IMG/VR virus record: IMGVR_UViG_3300027754_000163
Coordinates: 1-45,736 of that record
DNA length: 45,736 nucleotides
Strand: one strand, 5' to 3'
Source: a virus
Part shown: one piece after another, positions 13,201 to 20,726 of the stretch
Layout: every line of letters starts with the position of its first letter
Numbering within the stretch: the stretch's first letter is position 1
Notes under the pieces: model-generated
What the model saw: the letters and a program-made list of their open reading frames with translations, nothing else
What the model was told of the DNA's origin: nothing
Database searches by the model: none
Translations under genes and position numbers: made by a program

Positions 13201-16200
13201 ATTATCACAGTATCAATTATTACGCACATCAGCATCAGTGTTGTCTGCCCAGCATGACACTATACAACTGACCCGTGTTAAAACAGTACAATACCAATCA
13301 GCAACCGGAGTTAATTTGTGCTTTGCTGGCAACCTACAACGCTTGTGGGTGGGTAATAGATTAGCAACGACTGATGAAAACAATGTAGTGTGTTACACCA
13401 ATGACAATGCATTGTCTGGCTGGACTATGCTGAGACAGCAACAGCCCACATTGGATGCTCACAGTTTGTTCAGAGCATGGATTTATAATAGTCGTACTCA
13501 GCAGAAAATAGTGGATCTGGATGTGGTGGATCTGGCTCAGGGGTTATTGCCCGGAGTGATAGCTCAGCATATTGATTATATTTCTGGCAATGACCCAGCA
13601 GTATATGGTGTTGCATTGTGGCGTGGCGGCATTACTTATGAAGTTGGCAGCCGGGTAGTTTACAACGACACTGTATATGTAGCTAATCAGATTCACAGTG
13701 CGGGATTCTTCAACACTGAACACTGGACAGTGTTATCCACCCAGTCTCAGGTAGCCAACACTGGCAGTATTAAATGGGGATCAGCGCAGGTGGGTCTGAA
13801 TTGGTTCAGCACTCGCCAGCTGAGAACAGTAAACTATTATCAGGGCGAGTTGATGGATCGAGTGGCCAACTACAACACATGGTTTCCTGGCACACAGATC
13901 AATATATATGAATGGACTGTCAGCACAGTACCGCCCGCGGCATACACTGGCACTGGTACCGTGGCTGCCGACGCGGCCACAGTTTACGACAGTCAGACCA
14001 GCCAGTGGTATTTCTGGGTAGCTAACAAAACTCAGCCCAGCGAAGTTCACACACTGAGCACTGCTGATATCAGCAATGCGCTGACTTATCCCCAACTCAG
14101 TGGTTTGCCTATGATTTCACCAGCCAATACTCACGGCGTGATATTGTATAATGTGGCCAATGAAGTTAACAATGGCGAGAATGTTCTACATATTGATTAT
14201 GTGTTGGAAGATCATACCAACCGTTTACACAGCGAGTTCCTGATGCTGAGTGAAGACGGATCTGGTCACTGGTTAACCACTCCTATTTACACCAAAATGG
14301 TGGACAGTTTGTGTGGACAATCCAACATCACCTTTGGTGGCGTTACCACTCAGCTGGAAGTTCCAGACCCTGCGCTGAATACTGAAGATCGGTATGGAGT
14401 TGCATTTAGACCACGCCAGAGTCTGTTCAGAGATCGTAACAAAGCCATCCAGATCTATTTCCAACAGATCAACACAGCCATTGCAAGTCAGGCAGTAGCT
14501 AACTTATCCACACTGAGCTTGTTGCAACAGCGTGACCCAATGCCCACTACAGGATTTGATGCTACTGTGGTTGATCGTGAGACATTGCTGATACTGGATG
14601 TTCGTGATTATGTTAACAACACCGTAATTCTGATTCACAGTGATAGTTTAGCTACCAATTCAGGTTGGAGCCTGGTTAAATTAGTCAACGGCCAATGGGA
14701 GATGGTAACCAGTGAGTTCTACAATCTCAGTGAGTACTGGCAGTATCAGGACTGGAGCTCAGCTGACTACACTGAAACAGTTGCTGACAACACCATTGCT
14801 CACATTGGATACTTACCCAGCATTAACTTGGTAACAGGACAGTATTTAAAAATTCTCAATAATGGCGACAACAACGCAGCAATGTATCAGATTCAAGCAG
14901 ACCAGACTCTGAATCCAGTGTGGATACAGCGTGGAACCATACAGTTTAAAACCAAGCTGTATGACACAGTGGTCACTGGCTTAGATGGCACGGCGTTTGA
15001 TACTGTGGCTGGATTTGACAGTTATCCAGCATTGCCCCTGAGACTGATTCTAACTGCACTGAATCAGCATATTCTCACTGGTGACCTAATGACAGTGGCC
15101 GACAGCGCCTTCTTTGCAGTAATGAGATTTGTACTACAGGAAAATCTCAGTGTGGATTGGTTATTCAGAACCAGTTTTATCAATGTCAAACACCGTGTGA
15201 AGAATCTAAATCGTCAGACTAACTATCGGCAGGATGACGAACAGTTTGTGCGTGACTTTGTAAATGAAACCAATCCTTATCACACTCGAATACGTGAATA
15301 CACCAATGTGTACAGCGCAACCGACACCGCACTGACTGCCGCCAGCGACTTTGACTTGCCAGCATTGTATGACGCAGTGTGGTATGCTGGTCAGTATCCT
15401 GGTGCATACGGCAAGCTAAACAGTGGACAAGCTAGATATTTCACAGCTGGCGTTGCACTGGCTCAAGAAAACGGATTACTATATGTGGGCAGCAATGGCA
15501 TGGCAGCTCACGCTATGGGCTTATGGCCCAACACCACCGTGACATCAGCAACACCGCAACACTGGGTATTTGCGCTGAATCAGACACCAACTGAAACAGT
15601 TACTAAATATCCAGTGCCCACCAACAACATCATTGGTGTAGCAATCAATGGTGTACCGTTCTTCAGTGTGGTGGCCGAGGAAATCGACACGCTGACCTGG
15701 GTGAATGATCCCAGTGTCACTGAAACTTATACTGTGAATATTGCGGCTGGCACCAGCTATGTTGGGCCAGACGCCAGCAATGGGTATTTGACTTCCACGG
15801 GCGCATATGTGTACCGCGCAAATCCTACGCTGCTGTATACGCTGAATTCCAGCCAGCATAGTCCATTGATCGGATTTGCGCTGGATGGATTCCCCATTTA
15901 TGGACCGTACGGGTACAGGAGAGTTGATGGTTCTGGTGGAATCATTCAGAACACCAGCAGTTATCGACTCAGGAATGATTACAGACTCAGCACTCGGACT
16001 GTTGTCAACGGGCAAGCCTACGCCGACTATGCAGCGCCCACTGGCGAGTACATTGGCGATTGGGAATATGTGGCAGGGCTGGGTACACTGGATGAGCATA
16101 ATGGTAGATTTGTAAAAACTCCAGAATATCCCTATGGTACCTACGCATACTTTGTCACTGTGTCCACTTATGATCATACTATCCCAGTGTATCCCTACAT

Positions 16201-19200
16201 TGTGGGTTCCACATTCCAGGGTGTGCCCACTGGATTGAAATACAACTATGTGGGTGAGTCATCAGTTGCAATATATGAAAATGGCAACTATCAGATGCCC
16301 GCTGAACCAGCGCCAGTTAGCTCAGACTGGAGCTTAAGATCACCCACTGGCTTGTTCCCCAACGACGAGATTAGATTTACTCAGGGAGTTTATGCCAACT
16401 GGAATAACCATCACACGTATAATCTCACTGGCTTAACCGTGGCTGACACTGGTCATGGTTACAGTTACACACCCAGTGTTAATATAACTGGTGGAGGCGG
16501 GGCAGGAGCCACGGCCCGAGTCACAGTGAATCCACTGACCCAGCAGCTGAATCCCACAGTGACACTGACCTCAGTGGGCACTGGGTACACTAGTCAGCCA
16601 CTAGTGGAAGTAATTGGTGGATTTGATGTACTAACCTGGGAAAACACTGTGGTTTACAAACCAGGCGATGTGGTACTGTATGCGGCCAATCAGGCATTCT
16701 ATGAAGCAAACCAGCTGGAGACATCAGCTAATGTGGCTGGAGTGAAACACACTGTTCAAACTAAAGGATTATTTGTTACCCTGGCGTCAGCCACTACTAG
16801 TAATGATGTCAACATCACAGTGGAGTCAGCCACTGATATTCTCCTAGGCATGGTGGTGGCTGGAACTGGCATTACTGGTACTCCCACCGTGAGTTCCGTT
16901 AATACTGCGGCAAAAACTGTGACATTATCCAGTACACAGTCGGTTACTGCTGGACAAACCTTGACATTCACCCTGACCTCAGCTAGTGTAACATTGGGCT
17001 CAGTGTCGGGTATAGTTACTGGTATGATTGTGACTGGCACGAACATTGTTGCAAATTCTTATCCCACTGTGATTACTGTGGATACGGCCAACTCCAAAGT
17101 AACATTGAGCTCAGTGCAGACTTTGGCCAGATATGATCAACTGAGCTTTGTGTCAGCAACTTATGATTCCACCAATACCACACTACCAGTGGGTAGTAAT
17201 ACTGGTACAGTTATAGCCAATATGCGAGTCGTGGGTCAAAATATAAGTGTAGATGCTGTTAGTAATATTGCCACTTATGGTAATGTCAACATCACAGTGG
17301 GGTCGGTAACTGGTATTGCGACAGGTATGACGGTTTCCAGTAATAACATCACTGATTTCCCCACAGTGAGTGCCATTGATACTGTGACTAAAATTCTGAC
17401 ATTATCCAAACCAGAGTCAGTTACTGCTGGAGAAACCCTGACATTCACGCTGGTCACCACGGTCAGTTCCACGGCTAACACCATCACCGTTTCTGGAGAT
17501 CATCGTGATGTGGTTGCTAATACACAGCTGACCCTGTCCTATTTGTATGGTAATCCTGTCTCTGATACAACAGCCTGGACTCAGCTGAGCTTAGACAATA
17601 TTCTTATACCCCGCTCAGCTGTGTTGACACCTGTGTTGACCAACTCAGTGGTGAGAAAACCCAATATCACCATGCAGTATAATCGTTGGGCATCGGTGGA
17701 TTACCCCAGCGTACTGGTAGATTCTGTACCATTCACAGACACTTATGCTGTGGTGGACGCTGCCATGACCGATCAAGATGATACCCAGCTGGATAATGTG
17801 GTATTACAGTTGGCATTCAATACTGATACTGTAACTGAGAATATTTGGAACTATCAACACTGTGTGGCTGGCGCTAGATCAGCCAGCTTCAGCAATATAG
17901 ATGGCAATCGATATCTCACCACAGCCACCACAATCTCTGGTCTGGGCATTAATGATTTTACCATTGAATTCTGGTTCCGTATGCAGACGGTGCATAGCAA
18001 ACAAGTGTTATTCAGTACTAGCGGAATAATTATCTATGTTAATGAGTTAAATCAGGTGTGTGTTAGTGATTCCAACAGCAGCAGCAGTTTAGTATCCGGG
18101 GGCAGTGTTACCACTAATATCTGGCAACACGCTGTGGTTGAGCGCAAATACAACACTGTGAGCTTATACCTAGATGGTTATCGCCTGGGCCAATACACCG
18201 CAGAGGGTTATCAGAATCATAACTTCAGCGGCGCCAACCCCACACTGGGCACTGAAGTGACACCTGCACACACTGCCAATGCGTTCATGGATGAACTCAG
18301 AATCACGTCGGGTGTGCTGAGATATGATGCTGCTAACTATGCTGTACCACAGGGAGCATTTGGTCGTACGGTGATAACTGACAGTTACCTAAATCATGTG
18401 ACATTACTGTATGGATTTGAAACCCTCAGTGCTGATTTACCCACTGGCATCAACTTTGTGCCCCAGGGTGTGAGCACGGTGGTTCAGGATCGCAGCGTGA
18501 ACAGTAAGCTGGTAACAGTGGTCAATCCAGCACAGCTCACGGTGAACAACACAATCATCAGTGCAGCTCACAGTGAGGTCTTAGCTGCCACTTTCGCCGC
18601 AGGTGCATACTTAGATGTTGGCAGCAGTACAGACTTCAATCTAGGCACTGGTGATTTTACTATTGAGTTCTGGATGGATCCTGCCTCAACTGGAACCATA
18701 TTCACACTGGCTGCTGGCACCACTCACAGTTTAACAGCAAGTATGTCAGATACCACTCATATACAACTGCTGGTGAAAACAGCAGAAGCCAGCACAGTGA
18801 TGACTTTAACTGGCATCATCAGCACTGGTGCTCACTTTATTAGTGTTGAACGGTATCAGCAACGCATGATGTTGTATGTGGATGGTATTTTGGTGGATCA
18901 AGATGATCAGGCTGATTATAGTTTCGGCACCAGCACCAACACAGTACCGTTGATGATCAGTGCGGTGTCAGCAGGGTTCACTGGCAAGCTGGGTGACTTC
19001 AGAGTAACTGCAGGACTTGCGCGGCATTCTCCAGTAGGCAACTTTGATACCCTGATACACAGTGACTTCACTGACACCGCACTGGGTATAAGATCTGCAG
19101 ACGTAGTCATTGATGGTAGTGGTTTTGTTACCAACATCAACTGTCCAGCTGATGATGAACATGTTAATGGCCGACTGTATGACACACTGGATGTTCGTGT

Positions 19201-19945
19201 GTTCAGTAATGGTAATTTAACCACAGCAAACACTGGCTTCAGAATGTTCAAGGACATGCTAGATAATATCAGCTTTTATGCGGTGCCAGCCACTGGTACA
19301 ACCACATTGACTCAGGCTCTTAACTGGTATGACACTGAGATACATCTGGCAGGTGTCAGTGGATTCCGTACTCCGATTGATAATCGCTGGGGCGCAGTAT
19401 TTGTCAACGGTGAACGCATTGCTTACCTCGGTGTGGATCCTGTGAATAACTTACTCACAGGCATAGTCAGAGGCACACTGGGCACACATACCCCAGTGGT
19501 TCATGCCAGTGGCAGCCGTGCTGAAGCTGCTGGTGATAACTTGGTATTACCTGGCATTTCAGGTGTAGTTGGCGTGGCGCACACCGTAACAGCCAATGTC
19601 AGCAGCAATGCTACCATACAGATTGATTCGATTGCTGGTATCACACCAGGTATGAAGGTAACTGGTAATAGTGCTGTAGCGTCAACGGTGGTTAGCACAT
19701 CAACAAATCAGGTGATACTGGCTACACCACAAACACTGACTCGGGGCACGGTGTTAAGCTTTGGGGATATTGTGGCGCACAGTGTGAGACCATTCACCAC
19801 AGTGAACACCAACAGTTTAACAGCTTATCACAACACCTGGAACACACTGGGATCAGCAGTGGCAACTGATGGACAGGGATTACAGCTGAGTTCCACTGAC
19901 ATCGCAGTGTTTCTTATCAATAACCCAGCTCAGTTGCCGGTATAA
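4211..19945 (+). CDS. giant 5244-residue virion protein with LamG, FG-GAP and YHYH domains
   Basis: A single uninterrupted frame of 15.7 kb occupies a third of the window. The N-terminus (MAINKTIDLLPEYFRTIPNQRFLNSTLDRLV) has the look of a baseplate or tail attachment region. Domains seen by pattern: a LamG/concanavalin-like fold at about residues 250-400 (VECWVWID...WHHVAVTR...LYVDGYQ); chitin-binding-like aromatic modules near 2230 and 3136; FG-GAP/integrin-type repeats at about 2770-2905 (GSSVSASADGVWLAAGAP and copies); a YHYH domain at about 3810-3995 (DGFPIYGPYGYRR, LDEHNGR, YGTYAYFVT); four roughly 60-residue GMxVxGxxI repeats at about 4185-4450 and near 5140; two more LamG domains at about 4575-4715 and 4800-4940. 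The mixture of sugar-binding and propeller modules suggests surface attachment. It starts 3 nt after gp6 without a strong ribosome site, so coupling is likely. Confidence 0.8.
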   Translation: MAINKTIDLLPEYFRTIPNQRFLNSTLDRLVSDPNLRNFDGYVGRRLVNGAPLAGNYITEPSTFRTDYQLEPEFVFAQPGSPTRAAGFKDVLNSVASQGGKIDAWNRLLTDNSYTYQGFVDLDKLTNYFNYVWIPEPRKINGTRVDENPWFRTPVQISNSTLPTTATYTVTRTSNGLSVTDFDGLNPEIFLARGGNYTFKVQPNDYSAGIRTAKSVTQLSSVSPVLASSQFPLFGNSSGKFVAAGGLVVTDVVDFNFKYSQFAVECWVWIDSNQNSGDQVIMGQWSFNDTANSSWALIRTGSPNTLKFCWVDAATGSVSELVYAAGAVSTGAWHHVAVTRVSGTARLYVDGYQAVTGSMGTIARSDKALTIGADTQNSMAFRGFINDLRITNGYARYTDVYYALPSDTTVNDNNTVLLITFDGVLGSSVFTDNTQTNASRTWIQSHPGTPGFIPSNPNLTARDILGVNNNGVSTGDIVFNVPRLADESYWRNLSVTGIQTLDFVDLATNLQFDQIDGKSIDTFVQVPASLTDSDLTGHRGGIDGVTDLNGKTLIFVTGQSAGWQRIEPFEFNGLEVGTFENTTPILNSQWYGIWTCQVINGLIRLNFVANISGQYRVKVKNGGTYRNTSWYKTADNSALARVPTLSGNLTTLYLQDDQNTANILPLGIINTDVPVLDIDRDIVGQKYYTSGNGVKFIDGLRVTFGSDAVPASYCNLVLVYQSTFTNQIGIADSTIALLDVGEIQSGFFLEANTETMLVHSVNYQTNTVTVTRGYNSVATAHGDNSWCKILTAPSYIVEGVGSAITLVPYQQLTTQEPYLDNAQNPDYITVNRASADRNPWSRTNRWFNYAVIENTLAYLQAQGVTVSAPSSVSRAVRPILEFRSGLKLYDFGTQSLAQVQLLDSQINDALSNINGRRVTDTQSLTLNGHLLVDGDLVIFNNDTESQVRGKVYQIQYVDVDGDLNLFSRAPVRVASTTNVNITSPGTIDGVTLQPYDRVLLWKQTLAQQNGIYYYISGRLERSDDVNSVTELSTDFYVYASAGTVNRNTWFRYVVNLNTVQLGTTPLSFETVLARGPVISLTEYATALAGDCVVVTSADANNRGTNWYWNASTKYWTLSSQQKTQVQQAPKFDVFDYNGVSYADSRVYDLSSFAGSTLIEYQRNSSVASDPVLEFGLTYRNIANVGDITFLNTYESDTFTHQINNNPVQIAINQGVARRTDVITGAASEFSPWQQALTNLELYQNISATGSRTIQVSCTLLNKTTANNTLVFVDGHQLSPDNFTVQVVNNTVLFTIGNAVTVNTDSTVLVKLIAATPIVGAYYDVPAAYDINPYNQRPVSFTHNDIKQHTDAMHHQHGHGISPADTENSLDDPDHQGKPGLIMLHEGFSVLSTLMLTDNRYNIDRALKNAAADYELFKLKFLQAGDQVENIVNLSARHGVDQIFAVLAANHNSSSAWYTSDMVPLGGTVVRYTVDDPQQQYYDISRQLDQVASNQAVLVYLNGQQLVRGEDYEVFTGRPAVEIMLVVRVGDLIEIVEYTNTDGCYMPATPAKLGLGAAYVPSMYTDDTYQESVLVIQGHDGSITRAFTDYRDTLLMELELRIYNNIKVNSELWNQVIENRVPSAGRFRELNGLATYSMIEQASIQRKFFYEWVAENHVNFRTSVYEQNKAFTYNYNNSTDKITGDPLLGYWRGSYRDFYDTDRPHTHPWEVLGLSVKPTWWLSTYGPAPYTGENLILWQDLTNGVLGHTGKVSATGYRTTNVYNTSRTAQLSLLDVIPVSSSGELLDPNVSLTAILETQTLRAGFTFNDGGPAETAWRHSSTFPFAQLRTKILQNPQFMLGTLWDLDNYCPHVRHNTTPTVAGMFDGFKYLVTQIPSIADVELHNVDTDAAGITVRKHSMLNYIVEYLTNQGDTAALFKKYITHSTVNLVYNLAGFADKGNLTVYAEQNSPQTIQQTVKVPAEDYSLLLSQSTPVGQVTYSGVIITQSVNGYKVTGYDQEYPFFIISPSNPTGKTTSITVGSQSFTVYQENAEQPIYVPYGFEFSNRQTVVDFLVSYGAYLQRLGFLFETDTATDRVNWTDAAVQFVKWSYYDWAPNQGVNRISLVLNPSSGVLKFQPVAGTLDSLLNPGSLLLDENQYQIDTRYLDVLRDSDVTYINHQLPLGVISALRANLINFEHKLILNNRTVFNDLIYNPALGTRQNRLRITGLKSGDWNGTLASAGFMMMLSDVADWQPNTDYLRGSIVRYKNQNWTALTAVIGASKFQQNNFSVTDTVFQDQLMPSIGAKALDLEHAYDPYYHNSIPDMVRLRCDALGYVERTWLANLGLDLLNQTEFYRGWIKQKGTPQAITNFTSAGTTDLLADFAVFEEYAIKMGEYGATGRTGYVDVQLNSTVAVNNPVAVEFAVGSSDTNIIRVSDSVLYKKPLGWNANFIQTLDAGNLNDSESPFLSAGPVLPSDIYDFARSNTLQYNSTLQNLLTFPSKLSMTTETDTGNLLRNVRNQNWFWIAVDEVSSAENKYNVITWKLSAAYIKQVVLNTVQNTIDLYLSSGVDAYVGDIVAVDITQAQGVFTVNDYQVQPSGDYYSVLSLQVTDVTQYTFDNITYTDVTAPQGIYTYTSLRHNDIGSAILDSQVNRLRLPVLTRAYVDYDTTGFAVFDFREPYVTGQATLPAGSAVTTSIAQDEATKLLWLGQATANQVTLKTMESARLSAGDVAGLGTVVHTFAATGNTTSLGSQVVNLTSGLAVATATDSSNSGQLYILKYTPTVAAVSQTVYGASGSYLGSSVSASADGVWLAAGAPTPSGVGSVRVYQRDSSDLYNLVHTVTDPGNVTGGKFGSSVSLSADGALLAVGAPSAGAGAGKVYTFSRATTTFTLTHTLSAGDNDDQYGASVAVNGDLLAIAAPQSSQVIGSQTLRQLGKVQLWNYYSSAWHLIQTIDNTDVFSTGFGQQLSWLTTKVLAVVENNAEFVQADQLHLESNIQFDSGGTVMYDSAAQPGQRLSQYQLLRTSASVLSAQHDTIQLTRVKTVQYQSATGVNLCFAGNLQRLWVGNRLATTDENNVVCYTNDNALSGWTMLRQQQPTLDAHSLFRAWIYNSRTQQKIVDLDVVDLAQGLLPGVIAQHIDYISGNDPAVYGVALWRGGITYEVGSRVVYNDTVYVANQIHSAGFFNTEHWTVLSTQSQVANTGSIKWGSAQVGLNWFSTRQLRTVNYYQGELMDRVANYNTWFPGTQINIYEWTVSTVPPAAYTGTGTVAADAATVYDSQTSQWYFWVANKTQPSEVHTLSTADISNALTYPQLSGLPMISPANTHGVILYNVANEVNNGENVLHIDYVLEDHTNRLHSEFLMLSEDGSGHWLTTPIYTKMVDSLCGQSNITFGGVTTQLEVPDPALNTEDRYGVAFRPRQSLFRDRNKAIQIYFQQINTAIASQAVANLSTLSLLQQRDPMPTTGFDATVVDRETLLILDVRDYVNNTVILIHSDSLATNSGWSLVKLVNGQWEMVTSEFYNLSEYWQYQDWSSADYTETVADNTIAHIGYLPSINLVTGQYLKILNNGDNNAAMYQIQADQTLNPVWIQRGTIQFKTKLYDTVVTGLDGTAFDTVAGFDSYPALPLRLILTALNQHILTGDLMTVADSAFFAVMRFVLQENLSVDWLFRTSFINVKHRVKNLNRQTNYRQDDEQFVRDFVNETNPYHTRIREYTNVYSATDTALTAASDFDLPALYDAVWYAGQYPGAYGKLNSGQARYFTAGVALAQENGLLYVGSNGMAAHAMGLWPNTTVTSATPQHWVFALNQTPTETVTKYPVPTNNIIGVAINGVPFFSVVAEEIDTLTWVNDPSVTETYTVNIAAGTSYVGPDASNGYLTSTGAYVYRANPTLLYTLNSSQHSPLIGFALDGFPIYGPYGYRRVDGSGGIIQNTSSYRLRNDYRLSTRTVVNGQAYADYAAPTGEYIGDWEYVAGLGTLDEHNGRFVKTPEYPYGTYAYFVTVSTYDHTIPVYPYIVGSTFQGVPTGLKYNYVGESSVAIYENGNYQMPAEPAPVSSDWSLRSPTGLFPNDEIRFTQGVYANWNNHHTYNLTGLTVADTGHGYSYTPSVNITGGGGAGATARVTVNPLTQQLNPTVTLTSVGTGYTSQPLVEVIGGFDVLTWENTVVYKPGDVVLYAANQAFYEANQLETSANVAGVKHTVQTKGLFVTLASATTSNDVNITVESATDILLGMVVAGTGITGTPTVSSVNTAAKTVTLSSTQSVTAGQTLTFTLTSASVTLGSVSGIVTGMIVTGTNIVANSYPTVITVDTANSKVTLSSVQTLARYDQLSFVSATYDSTNTTLPVGSNTGTVIANMRVVGQNISVDAVSNIATYGNVNITVGSVTGIATGMTVSSNNITDFPTVSAIDTVTKILTLSKPESVTAGETLTFTLVTTVSSTANTITVSGDHRDVVANTQLTLSYLYGNPVSDTTAWTQLSLDNILIPRSAVLTPVLTNSVVRKPNITMQYNRWASVDYPSVLVDSVPFTDTYAVVDAAMTDQDDTQLDNVVLQLAFNTDTVTENIWNYQHCVAGARSASFSNIDGNRYLTTATTISGLGINDFTIEFWFRMQTVHSKQVLFSTSGIIIYVNELNQVCVSDSNSSSSLVSGGSVTTNIWQHAVVERKYNTVSLYLDGYRLGQYTAEGYQNHNFSGANPTLGTEVTPAHTANAFMDELRITSGVLRYDAANYAVPQGAFGRTVITDSYLNHVTLLYGFETLSADLPTGINFVPQGVSTVVQDRSVNSKLVTVVNPAQLTVNNTIISAAHSEVLAATFAAGAYLDVGSSTDFNLGTGDFTIEFWMDPASTGTIFTLAAGTTHSLTASMSDTTHIQLLVKTAEASTVMTLTGIISTGAHFISVERYQQRMMLYVDGILVDQDDQADYSFGTSTNTVPLMISAVSAGFTGKLGDFRVTAGLARHSPVGNFDTLIHSDFTDTALGIRSADVVIDGSGFVTNINCPADDEHVNGRLYDTLDVRVFSNGNLTTANTGFRMFKDMLDNISFYAVPATGTTTLTQALNWYDTEIHLAGVSGFRTPIDNRWGAVFVNGERIAYLGVDPVNNLLTGIVRGTLGTHTPVVHASGSRAEAAGDNLVLPGISGVVGVAHTVTANVSSNATIQIDSIAGITPGMKVTGNSAVASTVVSTSTNQVILATPQTLTRGTVLSFGDIVAHSVRPFTTVNTNSLTAYHNTWNTLGSAVATDGQGLQLSSTDIAVFLINNPAQLPV

Positions 19946-19948
19946 ATA
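19941..19948 (+). promoter_or_regulatory. T4-type late promoter, exact TATAAATA
   Basis: A perfect TATAAATA overlaps the stop codon of the giant gene and lies 6 nt before the ATG of the 44-residue ORF at 19955, so that transcript would start at or next to the initiation codon. Confidence 0.7.
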
Positions 19949-19954
19949 ACTGAT

Positions 19955-20089
19955 ATGAACATACAAGATCAGAAAACGCCTGTGTCACCGCAGGAACAGA
20001 TCCAGGAGACTCCCAGCTTGTATGTGGAGTCATATCTAAAAATTTCAGATCCTGAAACGCAGACTATAATTGTAAACATGAGGGCATAG
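19955..20089 (+). CDS. 44-residue small protein, fragment-like paralogue of the next gene
   Basis: This short ORF lies between the giant gene and the 201-aa gene, directly behind an exact late promoter. It encodes MNIQDQKTPVSPQEQ followed by a C-terminal motif SYLKISDPETQTIIVNMRA. That tail resembles the N-terminus of the next protein (GWIKITDIDTNTVLVDKPNA): both read aromatic/hydrophobic, L/I-K-I, S/T-D, acidic-T, then a V-rich strand. Its stop is 1 nt before the next ATG, a coupled arrangement. Function is unknown; it may be a small virion or assembly protein related to its neighbour. Confidence 0.6.
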   Translation: MNIQDQKTPVSPQEQIQETPSLYVESYLKISDPETQTIIVNMRA

Positions 20090-20090
20090 A

Positions 20091-20696
20091 ATGAACATCG
20101 CTTTGGATATTAAAGGCTGGATAAAAATCACTGACATTGACACCAACACAGTATTGGTGGACAAACCCAATGCGATTCATTATGAAAACTTTTCGCTGGC
20201 ATTGGCTCAGAGTATTTGTGCTGGGCCGTTGAATGCCAATGATGTGAATAGCGCCAGTGGGTTCATCCGAAGCATGGCATTTGGCAATGGCGGAACTGAT
20301 GTCAGCAGCACTGGTGTTATCACATACAATACTCCTAACTACACTGGAGCCAGTGCTGGGTTATATGCTCAGACTTATGAAAAAGTAGTAAATCAGAATT
20401 ACAGCAACAACACTGACCCAGTCCACAACAAACTCACTGTGAGTCATCAGTTGGGCAAAGCCTATACAGATATACTGGTTAGTTGCCTATTGAACTATGG
20501 TGAACCAGCAAATCAGCAAGTATTTGATAACACCACGGATTACAACAGTGCCTATGTGTTTGATGAACTTGGACTCAGATCATCCGGCGGCAAACTGTTG
20601 ACCCATGTAATTTTTCATCCAGTACAGAAAAGCCTGAATCGTCTGATACAGCTTGATTATACAGTGCGCGTGCAGACATTGACAAATTTGTCCTAG
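20091..20696 (+). CDS. virion-associated protein of unknown function, 201 aa
   Basis: The protein opens with a beta hairpin motif (DIKGWIKITDIDTNTVLVDKPNAIHYENF) followed by a segment with small residues and NGGTDVSSTGVITY, then a C-terminal part with YVFDELGLRSSGGKLLTHVIF. It lies in the late structural block between the giant protein and the fibre-like protein, with a GAGGG ribosome site. This kind of protein is common beside tail fibre genes in T4-like environmental phages, but I do not recognise a defined function. A tail or fibre-associated role is inferred from position only. Confidence 0.7.
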   Translation: MNIALDIKGWIKITDIDTNTVLVDKPNAIHYENFSLALAQSICAGPLNANDVNSASGFIRSMAFGNGGTDVSSTGVITYNTPNYTGASAGLYAQTYEKVVNQNYSNNTDPVHNKLTVSHQLGKAYTDILVSCLLNYGEPANQQVFDNTTDYNSAYVFDELGLRSSGGKLLTHVIFHPVQKSLNRLIQLDYTVRVQTLTNLS

Positions 20697-20704
20697 TATG
20701 AATA
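20697..20704 (+). promoter_or_regulatory. late promoter-like TATGAATA
   Basis: TATGAATAC lies 22 nt upstream of the fibre-like gene ATG (20727) and is followed by AAGGAG. One base differs from TATAAATA. Confidence 0.45.
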
Positions 20705-20726
20705 CAATTTCAAGGAGATGTAGTAA

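Noticed and set aside
15545-16177. 210-residue minus-strand open frame inside the giant gene
   Set aside because: Shadow of the plus-strand YHYH region; no ribosome site or promoter and no sensible protein pattern.
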